Source: Sphingobacteriales bacterium 44-15 (GTDB lineage: Bacteria > Bacteroidota > Bacteroidia > Chitinophagales > Chitinophagaceae). Taken from it: a stretch of 48,811 nt of DNA. Position numbers and translations under genes: made by a program. Where the stretch lies: the NCBI GenBank assembly GCA_001899685.1, contig MKWG01000034.1:1-48811 (forward strand). Direction: 5' to 3'. Positions 41,640 through 48,811 of this stretch are shown here, in pieces. Position 1 is the first letter of the stretch, and each line of letters starts with the position of its first letter. The notes beneath the pieces are model-generated. The model searched no databases, had not been told where the DNA came from, and saw only the letters and a list, made by a program, of their open reading frames with translations.

Positions 41640-43283
41640 ATGTCACGCTATATGAAAGATGAGAATAAAAATTTGTCTCGGCGGGATTTGCTTAAAGGTG
41701 CAGCACAAATGGGATTGCTTGGTACTATTCCTCCTTCCTTGGGTGGACTTAAGACCACGGACTTACCAAAAAAAGGATTGATCAGTGAAGAAAATAAGAA
41801 AGCTGGTACTACCGATTGGCAGCTCACTTATGTAAAATCAAACAATTACCGTTCTCCGCTTATAGAAGGTTATTGTTCAAAGACCAGCCTTCGTGCAGGT
41901 GAGCCCCTGGACATTTTCCTGAGTGCCGGAGGGCTTTCGGGGGGAAAAGGGTTTAAGACAGACATGACGATTGATTTTTACCGGATCGGTTATTATGGTG
42001 GTAAGGGAGGACGTTTTATGCAGCGTATAGGCCCGTTCCCGATTCACACACAACCCCCTCCGCCTATTGCAGAGCATCGCCTGCGATCCTGTAACTGGAA
42101 AATCTCCGCTTCTTTTACCATACCGGATGATTGGGTGAGTGGTGTGTATGTAGGTAAACTTTCATGTACAGCCCACCGTTATCAGAGCTATATCATTTTT
42201 ATAGTTCGCGATGACAGGAAAGCCGATATTATGTTCCAGACCAGCGATACTACCTGGCAGGCCTATAATAAGTGGCCGGACCAGTATTCCCTGTATGATA
42301 GTGACCCGCCGCTGCAACCGCACAGCAGTCGTACATGGGTAAGTTTTGATCGCCCTTACGGGAAATATCCCCAGGTCGTGGATCAGCCTTTATCACAGGG
42401 CTCTGGTGAGTTCCTGCTCTGGGAGTATCCATTGTGCTACTGGCTTGAACAACAAGGTTATGATGTCACCTATTGTTCTAATATTGATACTCATGCCGAT
42501 CGCGGGGGACTTAACCGGGTGAAATGTTTTTTATCGGTAGGACATGATGAATACTGGACATTGCCCATGTTTGAGAATGTTAAGAGCGCGGTGGATAACG
42601 GGCTCAATGCTGCATTTCTTTCCGGTAATGTGTCGATGTGGGTAATTGATTTACAGTCTTCCGTGGATATTACCCCGGACACTATTGATGGACCGTCCGG
42701 ACTGGATGTAACAGGGGGAGGCAGACCTGCTGCCATACCTGTAGCAAAAGGGCGTCCGAATCGTACTATGCGCAGGATAGGGCGGTTTGGCGGCGAAACC
42801 GAAACCGAAAAAGCGCTTGGTATCATGGGACCCTTTGAGCAAAAAGAATGGCCCAATGAAAACACACTGATCGGCGCCAGGACAATGTATCCTTTCAATG
42901 GCTCTGCCGATTGGATCGTAAGCAACCCCGACCACTGGATATTTGAAGGGACGGGAATGAAAAAAGGAGACAGGATCCCGGGGCTTGTAGGATGGGAACA
43001 TCACGGCGACCCTGCAGCTATTCCGGGTCTGGAGGTAATTGCAGAGGGTACAACAACGAATAGCGGCGAAGAAACATCTTACTATACGGCTACCGTATAT
43101 CCGGGAAAAAAAGGAAACTGGGTATTTAACGCTGCAACAATTCTCTGGTCAATGGGGCTTGCCCAGCCGCCGGGGCTTGTTCCTCCGCACTCCCATTTTG
43201 GAGGACCGCACGGGGTTGATGAAAGGGTACAAAAGATCACCGCCAATTTTCTTAAACGTTGTGGAATTTCCACTACAAAATAA
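41640..43283 (+). CDS. Tat-exported N,N-dimethylformamidase beta-subunit-like protein
   Basis: 547 residues. Tat signal SRRDLLKGAAQMG (13-25). The body has the layout of the large subunit of N,N-dimethylformamidase: an N-terminal beta-sandwich (EGYCSKTSLRAGEPLDIFLS, FYRIGYYGGKGGR), then a Rossmann-like domain with FQTSDTTWQAYNKWP, WEYPLCYWLEQQGYDVTY, SVGHDEYWT (299-307) and FLSGN. In the characterised enzyme a mononuclear iron is bound by two Tyr and a Glu; residues here cannot be matched with certainty. No small-subunit gene is next to it. In this locus it may hydrolyse an amide or modify a sugar amide. The alternative Met at residue 5 shortens the N-terminus. Confidence 0.78.
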   Translation: MSRYMKDENKNLSRRDLLKGAAQMGLLGTIPPSLGGLKTTDLPKKGLISEENKKAGTTDWQLTYVKSNNYRSPLIEGYCSKTSLRAGEPLDIFLSAGGLSGGKGFKTDMTIDFYRIGYYGGKGGRFMQRIGPFPIHTQPPPPIAEHRLRSCNWKISASFTIPDDWVSGVYVGKLSCTAHRYQSYIIFIVRDDRKADIMFQTSDTTWQAYNKWPDQYSLYDSDPPLQPHSSRTWVSFDRPYGKYPQVVDQPLSQGSGEFLLWEYPLCYWLEQQGYDVTYCSNIDTHADRGGLNRVKCFLSVGHDEYWTLPMFENVKSAVDNGLNAAFLSGNVSMWVIDLQSSVDITPDTIDGPSGLDVTGGGRPAAIPVAKGRPNRTMRRIGRFGGETETEKALGIMGPFEQKEWPNENTLIGARTMYPFNGSADWIVSNPDHWIFEGTGMKKGDRIPGLVGWEHHGDPAAIPGLEVIAEGTTTNSGEETSYYTATVYPGKKGNWVFNAATILWSMGLAQPPGLVPPHSHFGGPHGVDERVQKITANFLKRCGISTTK

Positions 43284-43387
43284 AATACCCACATAGGGGA
43301 AACAATGTGCTGGAGATACCTATTGTTGCAGCAGTGTTGTTTGCTCATGTACAGATAAAAACTATTAATAAAATAAGATAAAGCTAT

Positions 43388-46300
43388 ATGAACAATAATA
43401 GTAGTTTTAAAAAAGCAAAACCATTTTTCAGGAAGGCAGCAAGGGTTGGACCAGCAGGTATTTCCCGGGCCGGAACTGTCAATACTTTTTTTGTGGTAAT
43501 CAGCCTGTTATTTGCCGGTTGTAAAAACGATGCTCCGGTCAGTGAAGTGCATGGGATCCGGGTGCCCCAGGGGTTTACCATCGAGCCGGTAGTGGATTCC
43601 ACTTTGATCTCTTACCCGATGTTCGCTTCTTTTGATAACCGGGGAAGACTATTTCTGTGTGAGTCAACAGGAGAGACTTTCTCCACCGAAGATCATCTCA
43701 AAAAGCCACCTTACCATATCCGTCTTTTAGAAGATAAGGACGGGGATGGCAAATTTGAGAAGAGCACCATATTCGCAGATTCACTTACCTATCCAAAAGG
43801 TGCGGTGTTTTTCCAGGGGAGCCTCTATGTGGCCTCTGCGCCGAATCTTTTAAAACTGACCGATACTGATGGTGACGGCATTGCCGATAAAAGGGAAGTG
43901 CTTCTTTCTGGATGGGTACTGAATCATAATGCCGCAGCCTTTGGCGGGCCTTTTATGGGGCCCGACGGGTGGCTGTACCTGACTGATGCGCGGCGCGGCT
44001 TTGATATTACTACTAAGGAAGGTAAAGAACTGAAAGGTAAGGGAGCCAGGATATGGCGCTGCCGCCCCGATGGCAGCGGGCTGGAGTCTTTTAGCGGAGG
44101 AGGGTTTGATAATGCCGTAGAACTGGTGTTTATGCCGGGCGGGGAAACCATCGGTACCATGACCTATTTCACCGATCCGATGAATGGCTTCCGCGATGCG
44201 CTGATGCACTGGGTATATGGCGGCGTTTATCCCAAGCCGCAACAGGTGATAGCAGATGACAGCCTGAAACTGACCGGCGACTTGATGCCTGTAATGACAA
44301 AGCTGCCGCGCATAGCGCATTCAGGTTTGATGCGTTATGAAGGTTCGGCATGGGGCGATACTTTTAAAGGAAATCTTTTCAGCGCACAATTCAATACAGG
44401 GCGTATCATGCGGCATATTATCTCGCCCGATGGCGCTACTTATCAAACGAAAGATGAGCCGTTCATGACTTCTTCCAGTCCGGACATACATCCTACGGAT
44501 GTGCTGGAAGATGCCGACGGCAGTCTGCTGGTGGTAAATACCGGCGGATGGTTTATTGCCGGTTGCCCATTGTCGGTGGTAGCGAAGAAGGATGTGAAGG
44601 CTGCTATTTACCGTATCAGGAAACCTGATGCGAAGGCGGTGGATGATCCCTGGGGCCGGAAATTGAATTTTACGGATATGACAGTAAAAGACCTGGTGCA
44701 GTATGTTACGGACGAACGTCCTGCGGTGCGCAGCCAGGCGATAGAACAACTGGTAATAAAAGGAGCGCCTGCCGCAGAGGAAATAAAAGGCACACTTCTC
44801 TCTTCGGCAAATGAAGAAGCGCGCACAGCGGCAGTCTTTATGCTTTACCGTATCAATGCACCGGAAGCGACAATGGATGCCATACGCACAGCGCTGGAGG
44901 ATAAAAGCGCTGTAGTGCGCATGGCTGCCGCCAGGGTATTGGGGTTATCTAAAGACAGGCAGTCTGTTGCAAAGCTGGCGGAGAAGGTGCAAAAGGATGA
45001 AGCGCCTGTGCGCCGCCAGGCTGCTACTGCGCTGGGACAGATCGGCGATAGCCAGGCCATCAGCGCGCTCATAAAGGCTTCTTCCGATCCCAACGACCGT
45101 TTTGTGGAGCATGCTATCATTTATGCCCTCATCACGCTCCGGTCGCCTGAACCGCTCGTTCAGGCATTGGCCGATACCTCTGCCAATATCCGTAAAGCGG
45201 CTCTGATTGCCCTTGACCAGATGGATGGTTCGCCATTAAAGAAAAATCAACTGGTACCATTGCTGAACAGCGAAAATGAACAACTGCAAAATGCCGGTAT
45301 ATGGGTGGCCCTGCATCATCCTGACTGGGCTGATGTTGTTGTGGATTTTTTGAAGCATAATCTTAATTCCCAAAACCTTGCTGCCGACATCCGCAGCCTG
45401 ATGATCGCATTCAGCGGTAATGCGCAAATGCAGCAGTTTATTACAGCGCAGTTAGATAATAAAGATCTCGCTTTGTCTAAAAAAATATTGTTGCTGGATA
45501 TTGTCAATCATGCTGAAGTCAGGAAATTACCCGATCTGTGGATACGGCAACTCGGCAACTTACTCCGTAGCAGTGATCCGGAGATCCGTTCGGAGGTGTT
45601 GAATGTGATCAAATCAAGAAGCATACCTTCATTGAATAAGGAGCTCAATCAAATTGTTCAGGATGCAAAAATACCAGCCGGCTTCAGGCTTAAAGCGCTG
45701 GGTGCGCGGCTTATGTCTGATCCGGATTTAACTGCTCCGGAATTTGAGATGGTCTCAACATATTTGGGTCCGAAGAATGAATCACCTGTACGGCAGGAAG
45801 CATCCCGTCTTTTAACACAGGCTAAGCTGAGCGAAGGGCAGTTAGTTACGCTTGCCAGTGAACAGGTTGCTACAACGGATGTTTTTCTTTTACCCGATCT
45901 TGTAAACGCATATAAGGGCGGGAAAAGTGAAGCGGCAGGAAAGGCGCTGATCACCGCGCTGGAAACTTCAAAAGACCGCCTGGACAATCTCTCTGTTCCT
46001 GATATGCAAAAGCTGTTTACCTCCTATCCTCAGCCGGTTCAGGATGCTTCGGGCTCACTTATAAAACTGTTGAAAGAAAAGCAGGCGTCAAGGCTGGAAG
46101 AGCTGGAAAAATTACAGTCGCAGCTTACGAAAGGAGATGTAGCGGAAGGCAGGCAGCTTTTTTTCAATAAGGCCACTTGCTTTGTCTGTCATTCTGTGGC
46201 AGGGAAGGGAGGCGAATTTGGCCCGGATCTGTCTAATATCGGGGAGATCCGTTCACGTCACGACATTCTTGAAGCCGTGCTGTATCCCAGCGCCAGCTTC

Positions 46301-46573
46301 GCCCGGGAATATGAAACGTCTAAAATAGTAACCAAAACAACTTCGCATACAGGGATCATTAAAGAGCAATTGCCTGATGTGATCGTGGTGGCTACAGGAC
46401 CAGGATCCAAAGTGCGGATTCCCCGGAATGAAATTGTATCTATCGAACCGGAAAATACATCCCTGATGCTTCCAGGTCTGCTCAAACAGCTGAATATCCA
46501 GGAAATATCAGACCTGGTGGCGTATCTTGAGTCTCTTCCCAATGGAATGGGGCAGATAAAAAGCCATGAGTGA
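43388..46573 (+). CDS. PVC-type beta-propeller / HEAT / cytochrome c lipoprotein
   Basis: 1061 residues with lipobox LFAGC (Cys45). A beta-propeller related to PVC-type membrane-bound dehydrogenases (about 58-410) has VPQGFTIEPVVDSTLISYP, EDKDGDGKFEK and DTDGDGIADKRE calcium-like loops. HEAT repeats (about 430-900) include VVRMAAARVLGLSKD and PVRRQAATALGQIGDSQAIS. The C-terminal cytochrome c domain has CFVCH (931-935), a distal Met probably in the last 60 residues, and a closing DLVAYLESL. It shares propeller and HEAT architecture with the 18723 protein but ends in heme instead of copper and lacks ThuA. Likely a periplasmic or surface sugar dehydrogenase that hands electrons to the respiratory chain. 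Confidence 0.88.
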   Translation: MNNNSSFKKAKPFFRKAARVGPAGISRAGTVNTFFVVISLLFAGCKNDAPVSEVHGIRVPQGFTIEPVVDSTLISYPMFASFDNRGRLFLCESTGETFSTEDHLKKPPYHIRLLEDKDGDGKFEKSTIFADSLTYPKGAVFFQGSLYVASAPNLLKLTDTDGDGIADKREVLLSGWVLNHNAAAFGGPFMGPDGWLYLTDARRGFDITTKEGKELKGKGARIWRCRPDGSGLESFSGGGFDNAVELVFMPGGETIGTMTYFTDPMNGFRDALMHWVYGGVYPKPQQVIADDSLKLTGDLMPVMTKLPRIAHSGLMRYEGSAWGDTFKGNLFSAQFNTGRIMRHIISPDGATYQTKDEPFMTSSSPDIHPTDVLEDADGSLLVVNTGGWFIAGCPLSVVAKKDVKAAIYRIRKPDAKAVDDPWGRKLNFTDMTVKDLVQYVTDERPAVRSQAIEQLVIKGAPAAEEIKGTLLSSANEEARTAAVFMLYRINAPEATMDAIRTALEDKSAVVRMAAARVLGLSKDRQSVAKLAEKVQKDEAPVRRQAATALGQIGDSQAISALIKASSDPNDRFVEHAIIYALITLRSPEPLVQALADTSANIRKAALIALDQMDGSPLKKNQLVPLLNSENEQLQNAGIWVALHHPDWADVVVDFLKHNLNSQNLAADIRSLMIAFSGNAQMQQFITAQLDNKDLALSKKILLLDIVNHAEVRKLPDLWIRQLGNLLRSSDPEIRSEVLNVIKSRSIPSLNKELNQIVQDAKIPAGFRLKALGARLMSDPDLTAPEFEMVSTYLGPKNESPVRQEASRLLTQAKLSEGQLVTLASEQVATTDVFLLPDLVNAYKGGKSEAAGKALITALETSKDRLDNLSVPDMQKLFTSYPQPVQDASGSLIKLLKEKQASRLEELEKLQSQLTKGDVAEGRQLFFNKATCFVCHSVAGKGGEFGPDLSNIGEIRSRHDILEAVLYPSASFAREYETSKIVTKTTSHTGIIKEQLPDVIVVATGPGSKVRIPRNEIVSIEPENTSLMLPGLLKQLNIQEISDLVAYLESLPNGMGQIKSHE

Positions 46574-46632
46574 GCGGGCGATGGGCTTTGAGCTGATAGC
46601 TCACTGCTCATACCCGATAGCTGAAACCTGAA
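46574..46632. repeat. AGCTATC-type repeat
   Basis: GCGATGGGCTTTGAGCTGAT, AGCTCACTGCTCATACCCGA and TAGCTGAAACC: degenerate units with limited self-pairing, inserted between the cytochrome lipoprotein stop and the DUF1080 start. Confidence 0.6.
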
Positions 46633-46648
46633 CATAAAACAACAAAAG

Positions 46649-47473
46649 ATGAAAAAAATTATTCTGATCCTTGTTATTGCTGTTTTATTCACGAATGGAA
46701 AAACGGAAAGAACCTTTGCTCAGGCTCCTTCACCCCGGCAGCATACGGTTCATCTCTTTAATGGAAAAAACCTTGACGGGTGGTATACGTTTATTAAAGA
46801 CCGGGGACGTAATAATGACCCTAAAAAAGTATTTACTGTACAAGACGGAATGATCCATATTTCCGGTGAGGAATGGGGATGCATTACGACGAATGAAGAG
46901 TATAAAAACTATAAGCTTGTGGTGGAGTATAAATGGGGAGAAAAAACCCATGGCTCCCGGTTGAATAATGCCCGCGACAATGGCATCCTTTTTCATTCAA
47001 AGGGAGCAGACGGGGGATATTCAGACACCTGGATGCATTCTATAGAATGTAATGTTATTGAGGGTGGCACGGGCGATTTTATTGTTGTAGGCGATAAAAG
47101 CAATGATTTTTTGCTGACCTGCCTGGTAGCTCCCGAAAAGCAAAACGGGTCTTATATTTATCAGACCGGCGGTGACCCGGTAACAGTAAACAGCGGTCGC
47201 ATCAACTGGTATGGCCGCGACCCGGACTGGAAAGATGAGAAAGGGTTCAGAGGGAAAAATGATGTAGAGCGTCCCGTAGGCGAATGGAACAGGCTGGAAT
47301 GTATTGCAAGGGGCAAAGAGCTGTTTATTTATCTTAACGGGAAGCTTGTAAATCACGCGATACATTCCAAACCTGATGAAGGACGGATACAAATCCAGTC
47401 TGAAGGTGCGGAAATATTTTACAGGCGGGTGGATCTGACGCCTGTGGCTCCCTGCCCGCCGGGCGTTAACTGA
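46649..47473 (+). CDS. Secreted DUF1080 / 3-keto-disaccharide hydrolase-like protein
   Basis: 274 residues with a signal peptide (1-25). The concanavalin-like fold is shown by VHLFNGKNLDGWYTF (34-48), VQDGMIHISGEEWGCITTNE, YKLVVEYKWGEKT, DNGILFHSKGADGG and the closing WNRLECIARGKELFIYLNGK. This is the family called 3-keto-disaccharide hydrolase after characterised members that cleave 3-keto-glycosides formed by an oxidoreductase. It fits directly next to a dehydrogenase-like lipoprotein. Export to the periplasm agrees with glycoside cleavage outside the cytoplasm. Followed 12 bp later by the sialidase-fold gene. Confidence 0.88.
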   Translation: MKKIILILVIAVLFTNGKTERTFAQAPSPRQHTVHLFNGKNLDGWYTFIKDRGRNNDPKKVFTVQDGMIHISGEEWGCITTNEEYKNYKLVVEYKWGEKTHGSRLNNARDNGILFHSKGADGGYSDTWMHSIECNVIEGGTGDFIVVGDKSNDFLLTCLVAPEKQNGSYIYQTGGDPVTVNSGRINWYGRDPDWKDEKGFRGKNDVERPVGEWNRLECIARGKELFIYLNGKLVNHAIHSKPDEGRIQIQSEGAEIFYRRVDLTPVAPCPPGVN

Positions 47474-47485
47474 TCAACGATTGTA

Positions 47486-48745
47486 ATGAAAGAAAGCATA
47501 GTGCCCCGTCGTTTCTTTTTGAAATCCGTAGCAGCATCTTTTGCAGGGCTATCCGGCTATGGCAGCCCGTTGTTCAATCCGGGTGAGCCTTTGCGCTTTA
47601 CGGTACAAGCCGGTGTAGCGCTCAGGCAGCTCAATAGCTCCTATTGCTGGTTTCATCCCCGGGCAGCTGCAATACCTTCGGACAGACCGGGGCAGCTGCC
47701 ATCGGTCATTATGACGATCCAAAAACATTTAAATGTCAGCGATTACTATTCGGGATTGTATTATATGCATACGGGGGATATGGGCAAAACCTGGTCCGGA
47801 CCACATGAGATCCCCGAACTGAAAATGTATACCGATAGTGAAGGATATAATATCAGCGTTGCCGATGTAACCCCGGGCTGGCATGCGCCTACCCGAAAAC
47901 TTCTGGCGATCGGAATTAAGGTCAGGTACGGGAAGGATGGCAGGCAAATACTTGATACGCCCTTATCTCATAATTGTGCCTATGCCACTTTTGACCCCGC
48001 AACGGGAAAATGGGCAGCATGGAAAACACTTCCGCCGCTTCCTGACGGAACCTCAAAGTTTTACCTGGTAAATCCCGGATGCGTGCAATGGCTCGTTAAG
48101 GCCGACGGGACAATATTATTGCCTGTATATTTTAGCGGAAAAGCCGGGGACGATAATGCTGTTACAGTGCTTCATTGTAAATTTGACGGAGAGCATTTAT
48201 CCTATATTCATCATGGCAGTGAGCTGGTAAGGCAGGGCGGGCGTGGATATGTAGAGCCCTCGCTGGCATTTTGGAACAACCGTTATTACCTGACCCTTAG
48301 AAATGACTTTGGCGCCTATATATCCACCAGCGCAGATGCGGCTACATGGTCTTCACCCCGTCCATGGACGTTTGACGACGGGCAGGACCTGGGCAGCTAC
48401 AATACCCAGGCACATTGGCTTGTTCACCGGGAGGGACTATTTTTGTGCTATACCAGGCGCGGGGCAAATAATGATCATATCCCGCGCAACAGGGCTCCCA
48501 TATTCATCGGGCAGGTAGATCCGGAGCGGCTTTGTGTAATGCGTGCCACGGAGCAGGTGCTCATTCCCGAGCGGGGGGCGATGCTGGGAAATTTTGGCGC
48601 CGCATTTATCACCGAGAATGAATCATGGGTTACAGATGCCGAGTTTATGATAGGAGAGCAACCCGGCCCCCGTGGTGCAGACGGGTCTGTGTGGGTATCG
48701 CGGGTGTGCTGGTCTAAGTCCAATGCCAGGATGATCCCCGGATAA
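47486..48745 (+). CDS. Tat-exported sialidase-fold (BNR/Asp-box) protein
   Basis: 419 residues. Tat signal PRRFFLKSVAASFAGLSG (7-24). A six-bladed sialidase-like propeller: one clear Asp box TGDMGKTW (96-103) and a weaker ISTSADAATWSSP blade; RAAAIPSDRPGQLPSVIMTI near the start; GRGYVEPSLAFWNNRYYLTL in the middle. The catalytic Arg triad and Tyr/Glu pair of true GH33 sialidases cannot be assigned, so it may be an exo-acting glycosidase, lyase or binding protein. It is co-oriented and closely spaced with DUF1080, which implies joint action on an exported or surface-bound glycan. Confidence 0.82.
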   Translation: MKESIVPRRFFLKSVAASFAGLSGYGSPLFNPGEPLRFTVQAGVALRQLNSSYCWFHPRAAAIPSDRPGQLPSVIMTIQKHLNVSDYYSGLYYMHTGDMGKTWSGPHEIPELKMYTDSEGYNISVADVTPGWHAPTRKLLAIGIKVRYGKDGRQILDTPLSHNCAYATFDPATGKWAAWKTLPPLPDGTSKFYLVNPGCVQWLVKADGTILLPVYFSGKAGDDNAVTVLHCKFDGEHLSYIHHGSELVRQGGRGYVEPSLAFWNNRYYLTLRNDFGAYISTSADAATWSSPRPWTFDDGQDLGSYNTQAHWLVHREGLFLCYTRRGANNDHIPRNRAPIFIGQVDPERLCVMRATEQVLIPERGAMLGNFGAAFITENESWVTDAEFMIGEQPGPRGADGSVWVSRVCWSKSNARMIPG

Positions 48746-48776
48746 AACTGAATTAACAACATAAACATTATTCATT

Positions 48777-48811
48777 ATGTCAGAAAAAACAAACAAATTA
48801 CGTGTGCTGGT
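48777..48811 (+). CDS. Start of a further gene (cut by window edge)
   Basis: ATG 31 bp after the previous stop, then SEKTNKLRVL, open to the end of the window. A short polar leader followed by a hydrophobic strand fits a cytoplasmic Rossmann-like start (for example Gfo/Idh/MocA or ThuA), but eleven codons are too few to name it. Confidence 0.5.
   Translation, partial: MSEKTNKLRVL

Noticed and set aside
1-48811. tRNA genes, insertion sequences, attachment sites
   Set aside because: No T-loop (GGTTCRANTCC) with a matching acceptor stem, no transposase and no flanking duplications were recognised by reading; a tool scan could still find a divergent one.

Overview
The window looks like a chromosomal segment of a free-living or host-associated Bacteroidota, most probably in or near the Chitinophagaceae. 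I base this on a SusC/SusD pair behind an ECF sigma/FecR pair, two TonB-dependent receptors with carboxypeptidase-regulatory domains, DUF4293, DUF4369-TlpA and DUF2027-Smr proteins, many signal-peptidase II lipoproteins, near absence of Shine-Dalgarno sequences, and recurrent TAnnTTTG promoter -7 boxes. The assignment is inferred from gene content; no marker comparison was possible.

Layout. (1) 1-5757, minus strand: a run of secreted phosphoesterases (PafA-like alkaline phosphatase cut by the window edge, purple-acid-phosphatase-like metallophosphatase, NPP-like phosphodiesterase, and a glycerophosphodiesterase fused to an alpha/beta hydrolase) preceded by a LuxE-like acyl-protein synthetase homologue. 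Together they look like an organic-phosphate scavenging set. (2) 5794-13316: a lipoprotein, an M42 aminopeptidase, an AT-rich island with a polytopic membrane protein, PhoH and a TonB-dependent receptor. (3) 13455-24800, plus strand: a metallo-beta-lactamase-fold hydrolase, an AraC regulator, a sugar isomerase/epimerase, an unusual Gfo/Idh/MocA protein, a 1164-residue ThuA/beta-propeller/HEAT/LamG/cupredoxin lipoprotein, a lipoprotein of unknown function and a TlpA-type thioredoxin. This reads as a sugar-oxidation module. (4) 25040-25974: a probable Panacea antitoxin overlapping by one base with a small putative toxin gene. (5) 26033-34228: housekeeping genes (glyA, nucleotidyltransferase, nitronate monooxygenase-like flavoprotein, Smr protein, TrmH-type methyltransferase), a 33-residue membrane microprotein, and the RNase P RNA gene rnpB on the minus strand. 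(6) 34476-48811: an ECF sigma/FecR-controlled locus with SusC, SusD, a Tat-exported N,N-dimethylformamidase-like protein, a second beta-propeller/HEAT lipoprotein ending in cytochrome c, a 3-keto-disaccharide hydrolase (DUF1080), a Tat-exported sialidase-fold protein and the start of another gene.

How they work together (inference). Regions 3 and 6 share a theme. Outer-membrane or periplasmic lipoprotein dehydrogenases with different electron outlets (type-1 copper in region 3, c-type heme in region 6) occur next to Gfo/Idh/MocA, epimerase and 3-keto-glycoside hydrolase genes. This fits an oxidative route of glycoside cleavage through 3-keto sugars, fed by the SusCD transporter.

The most striking structure outside genes is a dispersed family of degenerate 7-bp-period repeats (TCACGTT/GTGAAAC, GTGAATA, AGCTATC variants) in at least eighteen intergenic spaces. 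They are often arranged as long hairpins at gene ends, and at three sites they carry a nested GC-rich palindrome. No tRNA, 16S/23S rRNA, insertion sequence or CRISPR array was recognised.
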